DNA from: an uncultured Bacteroidales bacterium
Lineage (GTDB): Bacteria > Bacteroidota > Bacteroidia > Bacteroidales > JAUNSR01
Direction of reading: 5' to 3'
Assembly (NCBI GenBank): GCA_947074165.1
Contig: CAMTOT010000197.1
Location: 1 to 5,879, forward strand
Length of the DNA: 5,879 nt
Shown: positions 5,832-5,879 of the stretch, in pieces
Layout: the number at the start of each line of letters is the position of its first letter
Position numbering within the stretch: position 1 is the stretch's first letter
The notes under the pieces: model-generated
Told to the model about the DNA's origin: nothing
Seen by the model: the letters and a program-made list of their open reading frames with translations, nothing else
Databases searched by the model: none
Program-made: the position numbers and the translations under genes

Positions 5832-5879
5832 AGATCGGAAGAGCACACGTCTGAACTCCAGTCACCGCTCATTATCTCG
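5832..5879 (+). other. Illumina TruSeq P7-side adapter with i7 index (artefact)
   Basis: Positions 5832-5865 match the TruSeq index adapter exactly, from AGATCGGAAGAGC through CCAGTCAC. Positions 5866-5873 are CGCTCATT, identical to TruSeq HT index D703, and 5874-5879 (ATCTCG) begin the P7 flow-cell sequence. The first 13 bases are the reverse complement of 71-83, as expected from the two arms of a forked adapter. The sequence is not genomic, and the insert ends at about 5831. Confidence 0.99.

Noticed and set aside
71..5844. Inverted terminal repeat of the whole contig (71-83 with 5832-5844)
   Set aside because: The 13-base match is the designed stem of the forked sequencing adapter, not a transposon or phage terminal repeat.

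Overview
This looks like a 5.9-kb metagenome or draft-genome contig from a member of the Bacteroidota, most likely Bacteroidales. Four things support that: a transketolase with the active-site wording typical of that group, promoter -7 boxes of the form TAnnTTTG upstream of two genes, start regions without Shine-Dalgarno sequences, and a secreted pectinase ending in a type IX secretion (T9SS)-like C-terminal domain. Genus cannot be fixed from the sequence alone.

Both ends are not genomic DNA. Positions 1-83 are a degraded Illumina TruSeq P5/i5 adapter, and 5832-5879 are the TruSeq P7-side adapter with an i7 index. The biological insert is therefore about 84-5831. The first 130 bases after the left adapter (84-210) hold a cluster of short inverted and direct repeats with no convincing gene. 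From there to 374 is AT-rich and looks empty.

All three real genes lie on the minus strand. In transcription order they are transketolase (tkt, 5763-3730), a secreted family 9 polysaccharide lyase (pectate or rhamnogalacturonan lyase-like, 3549-1054), and ribose-5-phosphate isomerase B (rpiB, 870-439). Each gene is followed by its own strong hairpin terminator (3661-3700, 994-1039 and 375-415). tkt and rpiB each have a recognisable Bacteroidota-type -7 box. The three genes therefore look like separate transcription units, not one operon.

Functionally, tkt and rpiB are both enzymes of the non-oxidative pentose phosphate pathway and are commonly neighbours in Bacteroides-like genomes. Here a 2.5-kb exported pectin-degrading enzyme with its own terminator sits between them. 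The likely link is that pectin, with its arabinan-bearing side chains, yields pentoses that enter central metabolism through these two enzymes. The lyase is multidomain: signal peptide, PL9 parallel beta-helix with all expected catalytic residues, an Ig-like module, an uncharacterised alpha/beta module, and a T9SS-like tail. No RNA gene, insertion sequence, CRISPR array or phage gene was seen. The points most worth a second look are the adapter-bounded ends, the repeat cluster at 86-199, and the lyase's placement and unusual C-terminal half.
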